NCBI GenBank assembly: GCA_013368445.1
Contig: JAACJO010000010.1
Location: 620,001-684,000, forward strand
DNA length: 64,000 nucleotides
From: Leucocoprinus leucothites
Lineage: Eukaryota > Basidiomycota > Agaricomycetes > Agaricales > Agaricaceae
Reading direction: 5' to 3'
Part shown: positions 46,680 through 58,379 of the stretch, piece after piece
Numbering within the stretch: the stretch's first letter is position 1
Layout of the letters: each line of letters starts with the position of its first letter
Notes under the pieces: generated by a model
Databases searched by the model: none
Seen by the model: only the letters and a program-made list of their open reading frames with translations
What the model was told of the DNA's origin: nothing
Made by a program: the position numbers and the translations under genes

Positions 46680-46704
46680 CTATCGGTTAAGAGAGATTCG
46701 ACTG
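46680..46704 (-). repeat. Right terminal inverted repeat
   Basis: Ends AGATTCGACTG; reverse complement of the left end with a few mismatches. It is followed by the TA duplication. Confidence 0.9.
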
Positions 46705-47520
46705 TAGTAAGGACGGTGGAAAGACTTGAAACAGAGTTCAGGGAAGCGCGAGAAGATCCCTGGAGTCAAATTGAGACAGTAATCGATATTCGGAGGTCGC
46801 ATCCAGTCGTAGCTGATCAAGGTATTAACATTCATCCAGTTAGGTTGCTTGCATTTTGGGCTGAAACTCATCGATAGCAGAAGCACAGAGGCTCCGTGAT
46901 GTGTCGGAAGATTCCAGAGGGACTGGGGTCTCTGGGCCACCGGAATATACCTCACAGATTGCTTCGAGCTCAGGAAATGCGAGGGTGGGAGAAGAGGAGG
47001 TATAAACGGGCTTATGCATAATGCAGGCTTATGCTGAGCCAGGCCCCCATCACGTGGTCAGCTCTGTTGATCATACCAGATTACTGCCCTGCTTCAACGT
47101 TTCAATCCGTTGGTGGCCCCTTATGACAGGGTAACAAGCCTGAGCACTTTGTAGTTCCTGATAAGCGGCCAACAAAGATCATATTCTAACCCCCTGAAGC
47201 TGGAGGTCGCTCGCAACGTCGGGCTTCCGAGAACTTCTCTAGTAGATAACATTTTTGAAATTTGCCAAGTTCCGAACGGTACGGGAAAAGTCACATCGTA
47301 GTATCCAAAATGTAGTTTACGAATCTCCCTCGTCCTTCTAAGTATCATTCTTTGACACTTTTATTGATTTCATGGGGAAATCTCTGGTTACTTAACGGTA
47401 ACCTTCCAGCCGAGTCATCAAATACTGTCCAATCATAGGCTATTTCCATTATCTTCAATATCTGCAGTACCAGAAGGAATACTCACTGCTCACCAATGCA
47501 TCCTTCTGCGCCATATATAA

Positions 47521-50500
47521 CTGGAATTTTGGCCCTTCCCTGCTCCCACTCCACGCCGTTCGCGTGACCGGCGGGACCGAAGGAGGTGATGGAGATAATC
47601 AAGAGGAAATGGCATCACCGTGCCATTTGATTGCCGCCCTCTCCCTCAGCACCCATTATAGGCATCCAACGTTTTGTTCTTTCCTCTCTTTACCTCTAAA
47701 TCAAGTTACAGAGCTTGATTGTTCCCACCCTTCCCCACAAAAGCCCTGTTGATGAAGAGAGAAAGAGACCATGGGCAGTGCCGGGAGTACTAGTAGTACG
47801 ATCGGGACGGGAGGTTTGATGTGAGTGGGTTTTTGGGAGTTGAGGTCTGAGTATGCTCGGGAGGCGCATCATAGATCAGATGGGGGTCCCGGAGTTGCTG
47901 TGTAGCGATGAGCGAGATAGAGCTGAACATACTAATAAATCTGTTTGTAGTGGGATGAAGCCGGAGGTGGGTCCAGTAGCTTAGGGGGCGGGGGTCACCT
48001 GGCAGGCTAGGTTCTTTCTCTGCACGCCAATTTCGAGCACTTTCAAGTTGTACTGTGATGAGTGGCTGCCAGGATCTTTGGTGCTCTCCAATATCAACGC
48101 GAATGGTGTCGGCTGCGAACGAATACGTCTTGTTCTCCCTATCCCGACCTCAACCGAGCGATCATCTCGCGCATTTCAACGGAACACTGTTTTGTGGAGG
48201 TCTTCTCGAACAGGAACTTCTATCAGCGAAGCGGGAATTTCTGGGACAAGGAGCTTTCCAACGGCCTCTGCGGGTATTGAGTGAAAAAGGTCAAGGATCA
48301 CACGAACGACGCTGTTGAGTCCGTTCGATGATATACTTTCGAATATTACAGGGTTGAGTAACTACAATCTTGATAAATTGTGATCGATAAATATATTCGT
48401 TGAAAATCAGCTCAGTGATCATCCTCTATCTCGATTTTTTACTAGTAAGTTGATCACCAGGTTGTGCCATCTAATAACTTATGATCATGGTATCGATTTC
48501 CTGTTATCAAACTCTTCACGATTCAATGGCCTGGCCTTCTCGAATATTCCACGAGTGATCCGAGCGCGAAGGCCCGGGTAAATCAGTGATAACTTCGAGT
48601 TGGATTGTTCCCTGCCAGCCTCACCTACATGGTGATGTGTTCTGAAGGATTTGTTCAGAGTATTTCGCGAATTACACAGCATTACTGATTGTTCATGTCG
48701 TAGTTCTCGTATGGTTAAAAGAGAAGGTTTAGACGAACTTGGAAGACGAGAAATTGTGCTGGCCTACTTCTGACCCCTTTGGCACCAGGCCTCTCATTAC
48801 TCACTTCTCCAATGGACCCGTTTCTAGAATTCTGCCTTAGTGTCCAGAGGGAACTAGGATTCATCCCTTGTCTATGCGTGGACCTTCTACCCGACCTAAA
48901 GATCCTAGGTCACTGCGCAGACCCGGTATTCTGCCCCTACCCCACCAACCTGGCAACGGTCACAATAACACAATGTAGTACCAGTACTACGGATACTCCT
49001 AGTTGCCCTCCGGTTGTTTCAACCACCACCCCACCACCAACAACTTCTGGGAGCAGTTCATCAACCTCAGTTACTACGAGTTACTTCACACTCACCGAGC
49101 CTTTCACGAGCATTGTTACAAGGACAGTAACCAGCACTTTGACCACAGAAGAATCTCCGTCGACCATCACGCTACGGACGACACCAACAGTCACTATTCC
49201 TTCTGAGACCTCAACTTTAATAACCTCTCCCTCTCACGAGGAGCACATAAAAACCACAACAGAATCAACGACTCAGTAAGCATTCTGCCAACGCCGTGAA
49301 CTTAACTTGAATTCCTTCCTCTTGTTAGGCGCACAACCATTGAACCGTCTCCAACTTGTGGCACAAATATTACGCACCACGGGCCAAGCGCTATAGAAAA
49401 GGCATTTCCATGGGTAGCTGCTGGATTGGGAATTGCCGTCGTCTTCATTATAGCTGTGGGAATGAATTATTTATGCCGGAGGATCAGACGGAGAAAGACA
49501 AGAGACGTCCGAAGGACTCCATGGGCTCTATGGGAAGAGACTAATCCAGACCACGGAGAGGAGGGACGAAACAGAGAAGCGACGGGAGTTACGCAGGCTT
49601 CTACAGCTGCTGGGGGTCTGCCAGCAATTCCCACCCCAACATACAGCCCCAAACTAGGTGTCCTCATGACAGAAAGCTCTCGCTGTCCACCGAGTACACC
49701 CCTGAAATCTCCGCGACCTGAAATCCGTGTGGCTCCGTCCAGGATCAGCACACAGTGCACTCGCAATACCCTTCGCTCCAGCGTAGCAGCTGGAATACAG
49801 ATCGGCCAACATCTAACACCTATTCGGCGTACCTACACCCCACCCACTTCCCCCAGCGCTAGGTGAGGTCTAATCAACTGCCAGTTGGCATACTTTTCTG
49901 ACAGTCATTCTCAGCACGGAATACCTATTGGCAGGAGAGGATGATAGTGATATGCTCGCGAACGAACCAGCTCAGCGCGTCGAAGGACGTACTTCAAGCC
50001 TTGGATTGAGAGAACCATACCATCGAAATAGCAGTGCCAGCGTTTTTTTCGGAGTTTTTCGGAGACGACACAGAGAAAATGAACTAGCTGAGCTGAGAAG
50101 GGCGGTGGAAAGACTCGAAATGGAGCTCAGGGAAGCGCGAGAAGATCGCTGGGGTCAAACTGAGGCTGTAATCGATATTGGAAGGTCCCATCCAGGCGTA
50201 GTTGATCAAGGTAAGAACATTCATCGAGTAACGTTGACTGCATCTTGACTTGAAACTTATCAATGGCAGAACATAGGCTCCGTGATGTGTCGGAGGGATC
50301 CGAAAGGACTGGGGTCTCTGGGCCACCGGAATATACCTCACAGCTTGCATCAAGCCCGGAAAATGCGAGGATAGGAGAAGATGAGGTATAATCGGTTTTT
50401 CCAATCTTGTACTGAGTTCCTTGAAACTTTCGGAACTTCTGAAGGGCCAAGCGCCAGGGCGCTCATCACGTGGTCAACTGTATTGATCAGGTTGCTAATT

Positions 50501-50940
50501 TAATAAGTAGTAGTAATTTATCAGGTTTTGTTGGTAGCTCAAACTGATATGGCAATAAGCCTGAAGGACTTAGTAGCTTCTTAATCCTAACCAACCCAGA
50601 TCATCTTCTGGGTCTTTTAAAGCTGGGGGTCATTCGTAATGATGGGCTTCAGACTCAACTTCTCTAGTAGATAGAGCGCAAGTCTGCTAAGTTCTGGTAC
50701 AGGAAAAGTCACACTGTAGTAGCCAAATGTGGTTTACGAAGCTCCCCGTCCTTCCAAGATAGTACTCCCCGTTACTTTTATCAAATTTGTGGGGAAATAT
50801 CTTCAACAATAACTTTCCGGCCGAGTCATCAGATGTTGTCCCATCTCTGGCCTAGTAGTAAATCCAGATAGTCTTGTTTCCAATCACTGGCAAATGTCAG
50901 GCCCACTGCCTGTATGATACTGAGGAATGCCAAGTCTATC
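47521..50940. repeat. Segmental duplication, copy B (intact)
   Basis: Tandem sister of 41215-47520. It includes 1.3 kb of upstream sequence (47521-48811, no supported gene), the intact membrane gene and its 3' flank to about 50940. A GTGTATTTCAACGGAACACTG-like segment is shared between the upstream parts (about 41994 and 48170) but has no open frame in common. Confidence 0.85.
48812..50391 (+). CDS. PPxY-tailed single-pass membrane protein, plus-strand subfamily
   Basis: Model: join of 48812-49275, 49329-49862, 49915-50210 and 50270-50391, 471 aa, frames consistent. The N-terminus (MDPFLEFCLSVQRELGFIPC) is Cys-containing, hydrophobic but not a clear signal peptide. A Thr/Ser-rich region with TSYFTLTEPFTSIVTRTVTS follows, then one helix (WVAAGLGIAVVFIIAVGMNY) and CRRIRRRKTRDVRR. 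The cytosolic part has LGVLMTESSRCPPSTP and PRPEIRVAPSRIST, conserved in the two subfamily relatives, then the coil ENELAELRRAVERLEMELRE and a tail SGPPEYTSQLASSPENARIG. It is the intact sister of the transposon-split pseudogene at 42.6 kb. Confidence 0.82.
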
Positions 50941-51380
50941 TCCTTCAGTCAATTTATGATCCCTTGGATCCGGTGCTTACTTACAATGATTCAGGCATAG
51001 CTTTGGTCTAGTGCTTCCCGAACTGACTAACGATCAGTCGGTTAACAATCTTTGTGACAGTTTGGATCACACTTCACATCCCGAAGAAGCATATGGCGCA
51101 TGAAGCGGGTGACATATACGTATGTATCCACTTCAAACTCAGTTGCTTCAGGGTAATACAGCTTCTCAACACACTCGTTTACAGGGTTGACTTCGGATTA
51201 TCTTTGCAAATCATTTAACTATAATACATATGGTATCTAAGACGCGGATATAACCACTAATGCTAAATATTGTTCATGCTGCGTCAGAAGGAAGCGCCAA
51301 GTCATTATACTTGACAAGTAACAGTAATACATATCGACCATCGTTGCAAGTTCTAATCAACTTCTCAAGATACAAACCCA
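50941..51380. other. Intergenic, nothing seen
   Basis: Between the duplicated block and the stop codon of the amidotransferase-like gene I see no feature. Confidence 0.5.
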
Positions 51381-52609
51381 CTACCACCGGGACGCTGTAC
51401 CCAACATCCTCCAGAATAGGCCTGTAACATATCTGAAGCTATCCATCCATCGCCAGCCCCTGCTACTGGAGGGCGATTGTCCCTCGCGTTCAATTTTAAT
51501 AATGGAGCTCAGCGCTTCGACATTCGGTGATACGCCTTCCTTTCCATGAGGCTTTCCGTAGGCATCAACCGAAGGTATTACACCAAGCATCTTCCAGTAT
51601 ACTTGGCCAACAACATCGCCGTCGCACCTGTGCCACCTCCTACCAGTACCCTCCTTATCGGAGGGCTCACCGTCGTAGTCGCCACCCTTGATACCCCAGT
51701 AGTCCGTCGCGATACCTTTGAGATTATCAAGATCTTGTCGGACCATTCCGGTAATTATCGACTCGGTAAACTCGGGGTGACCCTGAAGGGTCAGGACGTG
51801 GATATCTCGGGGGGACCTGACGACATCCCCAGTAGAAGAGGGATAGAATTTGACGATCCCCTGGTTTATAGTGGGGCCGGTGGACCCGATGAGGCGCAGT
51901 TCGCCTGACGCAAAATTTTTGAAGAGTGTTTCGAGCGGCACGTGGTCACTGTGGATTTCTTGGAGGCACTGCAATATACGAACGGAGATAGACATTATTA
52001 GCCCTTCGCCTGATAGCCGAGGAAAACATATAGACCCACCAATTGGTCAACTCCGAAGAGCGATCTCCCTACGTCGCTGAGGTGGATGGTGGTTGGGCCG
52101 ACTTCCCAGGTTCCAGCAGGTTCAACTCCACCGCCCAATGCACGGTTGACAGCCTGATGACCAAAGCATATACCTTACACAGGACCGTTTCAGAGAAGGA
52201 GTAGAGCAAGTGGAATGCCGAAACTCACCTGTCACCTTAACCTGGGGGTGGTCGTTGATGAGACCCCTCAGGAAAATTACAAGTTTCTTAACCCATGGAA
52301 TAGTATCGTCGTATGCTGAGGTCACTGTAGATAGAGCATAGTCAGATTTTAAACCTCCCCTGGACACTGAGAGAAGTTCTTACTTGAACCAGTGACCATG
52401 AAGAGATCGTAGTCATCAAGTCGTCTCTCATCGGGAAATTCCATGTTCTTCACGTCCCAGCAGTCAACAAGGAGCCTCACATTCGGGGGTGCGGTGTTCT
52501 TCCAATAGCGAGTGTAAACTTCAGGGTAATCACCATTGGCATCCTTCACAGCTCCATTGAGAGAGCCGCAGATGAGGATTCCAACACGGACAGTACGAGG
52601 AGGAGCCAT
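51381..52609 (-). CDS. Class I glutamine amidotransferase-like protein
   Basis: Model: complement join of 51381-51968, 52040-52173, 52229-52324 and 52384-52609, 347 aa, all phases consistent with introns of 55-71 bp. The N-terminus RVGILICGSLNGAVKDANGD starts the flavodoxin-like fold. YDLFMVTGSMTSAYDDTIPW is the oxyanion region. GICFGHQAVNRALGGG holds the nucleophile Cys, and LTLQGHPEFTESII has the catalytic His and Glu. It belongs to the GuaA-type standalone class I amidotransferases of fungi, which act in cytosolic glutamine or gamma-glutamyl metabolism; the exact substrate cannot be told. The C-terminal ~90 residues extend beyond the usual ~250-aa core. Not related to its neighbours. Confidence 0.9.
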
Positions 52610-55600
52610 TGATGTGGAAGAGTAAATTGAGAGTATAAAGCTGTGAGTTGCAAGAGACGAGAGAATGTAGAGACTGTGGGTTGATTTTTGAGACCTGCCT
52701 CGTTCATATGTTTTATACCACTATCTTCAAATGTGGGGCTTACCTGTTCTGGATCAATCGGACCGCCGGATCAAATGATTCGCAATGTTGGCCGGGCCAA
52801 TGTGATAGTCGTAGTCTTCCATCGGTGCGTCACGGAGAGTCAGGCTGGTGGCACAACTTGGCGGGTTGTATCCCACTCGATGTTCCAGTGTCGATGACTT
52901 TATCGGACTAGGATATGGACTTGTCTCGAAAAGTCCTGTATGGTGAGTTAATTGGCTTTCTCACCCCTAGCAGCCAAGAATGTACCACTCTCGGATACTG
53001 CTGCTTTATCAGCTATTCAACCGAGAGAAAACAGTGTCAGCCTCAGGCCCCCGCAGTTCGAGTGGCAGTTATCCATACCAGGCCTTGACCGGGATCAAAT
53101 GAGAGTTTTTAAGTTCCTCGTCCATATGTTGACCATAGACATCGTATCCCGGCCAAACCTACTACGATGACAGTGTTAAGGGCCAGAAGAAAATTCTAGA
53201 CAAACGAAGAAACTATACCAGTAGATAGCTCAGTCTTTTGCAGCGGGTTTTCTTCATTGGCTACATATCGACACGGGTTGGCATGGTTAACCAGAGTGGA
53301 TGAGCCGAGAAAACTGAAAGAAGGCCCGATTCTCCGTATACGACCGTGTTCTAAGCTCCAGCCAGTCTCTCTAGAAGCCCCCTAGGAACAAGTGGGGACA
53401 TCAAGGAGGTTTAATGCCGAGAATACACCATGACGTACTCGCCACAAATCCCAAGTAGGCGATGAATTGCGACGGGATGATGGTCATATCGCCAGGCTCA
53501 GGTTCTCGGTATTGAAAACGTGAAAAGTGGATACGGTCCGATGTGCGTTCTAGCGTCACAAGTCTCAATTAGCCGCGTGGGCTTGGCGACAATAGCTGGG
53601 CTCGAGCGCAAGCGATAGAAGTCGATATATTGCTAATCAACGCTTCATCACCCACGCCGTACATCACTAACCGATGACAACTGTGAGTAACATGTATGGT
53701 TAGAGCCAAGAATCAATTCAAGGCTGAGTTTGAAATGGCGACACACGTATGTTGCTCTGGCTTTAGCGAGCGGTAAATGTTGTGGATTGTGCACTAAATT
53801 TAGAGTTCTGGAGACAGTGATATCATCCATCATAAACTCGAATCTGAGTTTGTAAGGCTGTGAAACGATTGACAAGAAGCCAGGGTCTAGCCGCTCGGCC
53901 TGGGCCAATCATCATCTGAAATCCCTCGTCAATTGAACAGTCCTCATAAAACTCAATTCAAAAAGGTAAAAGACCCACCGTCAAACAACCAAGATCATCA
54001 AGACTCTCCTGTGCCTCGAACTCAGTTCTCTCTTTTCCCTGGTATCTGCCCGTTGCCATCACCACCCTCTTCAACCTCTTGGTCGACGAACATCCGCTGC
54101 TCCAAGTGAAATTCAGACATCAGTGACCCTGGGGTCTTCTCTTCTGAAGGGGTCAGGATGCCTGAAGTCCGAGAAAAAATTTGGAGGTTTTCCTTGTGAT
54201 ATCCAGTGTTTTCGGTATTGTCAAACGTAGAGCGCAGTGGGTTGAAAGCGGCTAGTATTTAGAGGAGATGCGATGAATGACGAGAGTTGCAAAATCGTGT
54301 ATTTTGGGTGGTAACATTGAAGGCGGAAGGGATTGCATCGAGGCTTCGTTTGAGAACTTTGTTGTCAACTCTCAGAATGAAGGGGGAATGTGATGTTGTC
54401 ACTACAATGAGCAAGCCCAACGTCAATATCTATCACCCTTGCAGCAATGGAAGCAGTAAGGATCAAATGGAGTATTCGCGTACATACCCTTACACAGTCA
54501 TCCACGCAGACGTATTCCCCGTTGCTCATCTCACATCAAGTCATTACTTTCTCCTCTGCAGTACATCTAGCCCCATCTCATTCGACTACACAGCCCGTTA
54601 TCAGTACAGCGAGTACGATAGAGGCGCACAGCATGTCATTCGGAATCAGAAAAGGACATTCGACGAGAGTCAAATCCCAGGTAGTGACAAGGGTAGTGGC
54701 TACAGCGGAAGTAAAAGTTCTGTGCAGTCGTTGCAATGAGAGGGAACGATTCCTAGTCGAGAGAGCCGGGAGAGTCGAGAGCGATGGTTTATAAAACGTT
54801 CAGGCCCAAGTTCTAGTGCCAAGAGCTGAAAGTGTGACATACAGCGGGTAGTAGAGATGGTGATATAATCGTGAGAAATCCCCCTCTGAGTTCCCAGGCC
54901 ACCCGATCATCACCTCCGCTCACGCTTACCTATAATTCATGACCGCTGTAGTACACTTTCATCGCGAGTCTAAATGTAGGAGGAGGGAGAGGTGGGAGAA
55001 TGTGAGAGTAACGATAAAGATGAGAATGGGATGAGTAGGTTGATTTATCGCGAGGACTCCGGAACTTCGGAGGCTCTGATCTTCGAAAGTCTGATTGGCA
55101 CTGGTTGGGCAGTGAATGTTTGGTGATCTGAGGCGCAGTCGTGAACAATGGATGTTTTTGAACAAGAAAAAACGTATTCTTGGAAACAAACGCTCCTTCG
55201 ATGAGACACAAGGTGTCCTAGTCCGAGCAAAAAAAAATGTTCATCTCCGATCATGAAGGGGCATCAAAAATAAACATATAAATCGTGCGTTTAGCGGAAT
55301 TCTTGGTCAGGTTGAAAATTTGCAAAAAAATACAGTCCTAAGCCTGGTATCATATTCACGAAATTCTTAAATGTTGGAGTAAACGCGCCTTTAATGCGCG
55401 CTGCAACAGGTAAACATCTTATTGAATGAACCTGTACCTGTCTTCGGCCCAGTCTTTAGAGTCTTCGTCCAACTGAGCCAAACTCTTCGCCGAACCGTGA
55501 GCATATCATATTTCAGCTTCATAACAAAGTCTTACTCACGGGCGCGTATGCCCTTCAACAGCACCTAATCAAGAACGGCGATATCGGGTTGGATTGTTCT

Positions 55601-55796
55601 CTTGTTTACCAGCTGATGAGTTCTTATCACGCGGTAATTCCAGACAACTATACCCTCGAATCGCGGTACTACACTCCATTCAAGTTCGCTTTCTGAATTC
55701 TAGAATATCAAACGGTAGTATTATAAAGGCCGGAGGAGTAAAGGGGTATATCTTACCACTCTACGGTCGACCAGAGTCTTGCTGCTCACCTCCTGA
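52610..55796. other. Long intergenic stretch, 3.2 kb, no supported gene
   Basis: The first 100 bp should be the promoter of the amidotransferase-like gene. ORFs at 52952, 53648 (minus) and 54287 show no domain, no membrane-coil pattern and no supportable splice joins. It may contain decayed genes that I cannot recognise. Confidence 0.4.
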
Positions 55797-57390
55797 ATGC
55801 CGATGTTTGGTGTGGAAGTGACTGTCCGCGACGGTCCTACGCTAAGGCTAGATGAGCCCTGGCACCAACATCACAGTTCGCGTAGCTCCTCGCTTGCTAG
55901 GACTAGTACCAATGTTCCGTTACTCTCCTCATCTGACTCCACGATCATCAAGAGCTCGACGAGTTCTAGTGAAGCGGCAGCAGTCCCGGTCAACACGCTG
56001 CTGATGACCACAGAGTCTCTGTCTTCCACTATGTCACAGGCAACAATGTCGACGGTGGTCGCTCCTCACAGCCCTTTAACTGAAGTCGTCTCTCCTCCGC
56101 ATCCCGAAACCACAGAAACAAGGACCACAACGGAAATAAGCGTTCTGTGAGGAACTGTCCGGTTTAGTCAGAATCTCGCCATAACTCACCATCCTTTATT
56201 AGACACACGTCAATTGCATCGTCTCCGACTCCCAGCACAAGTACCCCACAAAGCAGGATTGGAATTGTCGAACAAGCACTCCCTGGGGTAGCTGCCGGGG
56301 TGGTCATCAGCATCAGCCTCATTATAGCTGGAGGAGTATTTTTCTTATGCCGGAGGAGATCAAAGATAATCCGGACTAGACAAAGGGCCAGTGCACGATC
56401 CGAATTCAGAGAAGAGAGGAGAGCCGGGGAATCCTCACAGCCAGCAGACGACATTGTCATTCTTTCTCGGGACATCGAGGCGCAAGAAGGCAGTGGCAGG
56501 GAGGGGCAAGAGGAGGCACCGGACAATCACGGGGTCTACCAACATGAAGGGAATGGCGGCAGTCTACTAGGGACTTCCATTCACGCACTCCCACGCAAAC
56601 TGGGCATACTAGCGATTGAAAGTCCCCCTGTGCCTAACACATCGCGAAACTCAAAGGTACGGTTTTCAGAACCGGTATTGCGTGTGGCTCTATCGAGGAT
56701 CAGTACATTGAGTCACCATAATCCTCTTCGCGCGAGCATGACAACAGTAACACCAGACAGCAATAGTCGTCTGATGCTCGATAGTGCGGCTACACGGGCC
56801 GCTCCCGTCAATTCCAGGTAAAATTCCATCAACTTCTCTTAATCAGCTTATTAGAAGCTTTCTCCGCAGAGGATATTCACTACTCAGGGAGAATGGTCAA
56901 GCCGGTGGGATTCTCGGCACTGAAACTGGTGAAGAGGACCAAGAATCCCCTTCTGACAGTGAACTGAGAACGCCGACTCGCCAAGCTGGTACTTTTGGTG
57001 CACCCTCAAGAACCTCCCGAAGTCGATGTACTAGACGGGCGAGAAACAGTAACTTCAGAAGAGATATGAACGGACCATTGGCATATGAACTAGCGGACCT
57101 AAGGAGAACAGTAGAAAGACTGGAAGCAAGGGGACCGCGAGAAAATGGTTGGGATCAATTTGAACCCTGGGTCATCTCGAGTTGATACTCATTGGTGGCT
57201 AGATGCAGAAACACATCCGCTGTGTGATGGTAATTTGTCGGAAGAGCTAGACATTTCTGGGGACTCCGGACCTCCAGCATATTCTCCAAGCTCTGAGAAT
57301 GCTGGGCAGGAGGGAGAGAGGGTCCCTGCCGGGACTGGGATAAGAGAAGGTAAGAGTTTGCGTTTTGATTCAGAAGAGCACCCCGCCTGA
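55797..57390 (+). CDS. PPxY-tailed single-pass membrane protein, plus-strand subfamily
   Basis: Model: join of 55797-56146, 56203-56817, 56855-57147 and 57203-57390, 481 aa. The first introns are 56 and 37 bp; the third (55 bp, donor GTTGGG) is weak and has an alternative acceptor at 57208. The ectodomain is Ser/Thr-rich (TSTNVPLLSSSDSTIIKSST). One helix (GVVISISLIIAGGVFFLC) is followed by RRRSKIIRTRQR. The tail shares LGILAIESPPVP and EPVLRVALSRISTLS with the genes at 42.6 and 48.8 kb, then the coil YELADLRRTVERLEARG and DSGPPAYSPSSENAG. The start Met is tentative. Confidence 0.72.
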
Positions 57391-58379
57391 CCGAACGAAT
57401 AGTGCACGGCAACGGCCGAGGCTAGTTGCAGTGATTTGGGCGATTTTCGGAACTATTTAAATCTAGGTCTTGAATGGATGGATATCAGTGGTCATTCACT
57501 GGTCAAGTATGCCCTGTAGTCCGCTTGAAGGTCTGGCGACTACCGAGGCCGGACTTATAAAGATACCCTTTACTATTGTTATCACATCACTATAATTGTA
57601 TTCGAGGCCTTAGAGACTTCTTCCCGGGGGAGGAGCTCAGAAGTGTTTGCGTATCACGAAAATATATAAAATTATAACGAGTGGAGTTGGGTTAGCTGTC
57701 GATGTATTCACCGAATCTGGACAGAGAACTGGCTCCGTGCTCTCCAATGCCGATGCGTGGGCCAAAGGTCGGGCGTTTCAAGTTGGAACAGTCTTGTTTA
57801 CTCGGCCGTATTTTAACGTGAAGCAGAAATGGAGTGCATTTCCGGTGCCAGGTAGCAGCAGCAGCATCCATCGACTTGCCGCTGCTCCTGATTCTTAACT
57901 CTACACAGATTCTACCACTCCGGCACCAAAAGAGGAACATAACCTTTATCGACCCTGATAAAATCCCGATTTAAGAACGAATTTATTTTTAGAGTTGGGC
58001 GATAGATACTGAAAGATTGAAGGCCACACTGCACGCTCAGGCCCAGTAGAATCTCGGCGCTGCCTCGAGGCTGGGAGCATGGAAACCGTTGGAGAAACTT
58101 GACCCCGTCACTGGGAATTTTTTTCAGGGGCAGATTGTGCCTTGGTGTCTGAGTGATGTTGGATCAGAGGGCCATTCTGACATGGGTTCATGATCTGAGT
58201 AGGCGAGGAGTAGTAGAGCTTATGGTAGGAAAATATTTTTGAAAATACGTGTTACAGGCGTGCCACTACAAGTTGGTTTGGGTATAGAGAAGAATAAATA
58301 ATGAATGAAGGTAAGAACTGCTCGTGAAATAAAAGAATTAGAATGTACTCCGAGTGTCCTCATGTGTCTACTAAGTAAC
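57391..58379. other. Intergenic between convergent genes
   Basis: No supported gene; 3' flanks of the plus-strand gene ending at 57390 and the minus-strand gene ending at 58380. Confidence 0.5.

Larger units (their letters stand above)
44062..46704 (+). mobile_element. pogo/Fot1-like DNA transposon, complete, 2,643 bp
   Basis: Terminal inverted repeats of about 25 bp (left CAGTCGAAGCTCTTATAAC, right the reverse complement of CAGTCGAATCTCTCTTAAC) enclose one intact transposase gene. The flanks are TA on both sides (44060-44061 and 46705-46706), the Tc1/mariner/pogo target duplication. The intact paralogous gene at 50.1 kb gives the empty-site sequence, which confirms both ends. Subterminal regions carry many copies of A-A/T-C-C/T-GATAR-like motifs. 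Confidence 0.95.
42632..47005 (+). pseudogene. Membrane protein of the plus-strand subfamily, broken by a stop and a transposon
   Basis: Same exon layout as the intact copy at 48812: 42632-43239, intron, an exon from 43292 encoding the helix GLGAAAILIVAVGMALLCRK and KIKRRK, then further exons. TAG at 43485-43487 stands where the intact copy has TGG (TPWALW). The pogo/Fot1-like element splits the coiled-coil exon at 44061/44062; the coil resumes at 46707 (VERLETEFREAREDPW) and the tail GPPEYTSQIASSSGNARVGE ends at 47005. The ectodomain has repeated SPSYTPAPSYTPSPS-type units at about 42850-42960. It is not expected to give a functional receptor. Confidence 0.85.
41215..47520. repeat. Segmental duplication, copy A (with transposon insertion)
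   Basis: This block aligns by eye with 47521-50940: the leader near 41222 (CTTCCCTGCTCCTACTCC against CTTCCCTGCTCCCACTCC at 47538), the region 41990-42110, the coding region of the membrane gene, and the 3' flank with ATCACGTGGTCA followed by the AACTTCTCTAGTAGATA stretch. Copy A is longer only because of the 2,643-bp transposon. Without it the unit is about 3.6 kb. Confidence 0.85.

Noticed and set aside
54287..54739. A 150-codon ORF containing KRTFDES, the same string as in the OTU tail
   Set aside because: The shared string is seven residues, the flanks do not match, and no other OTU-tail similarity exists; taken as chance.
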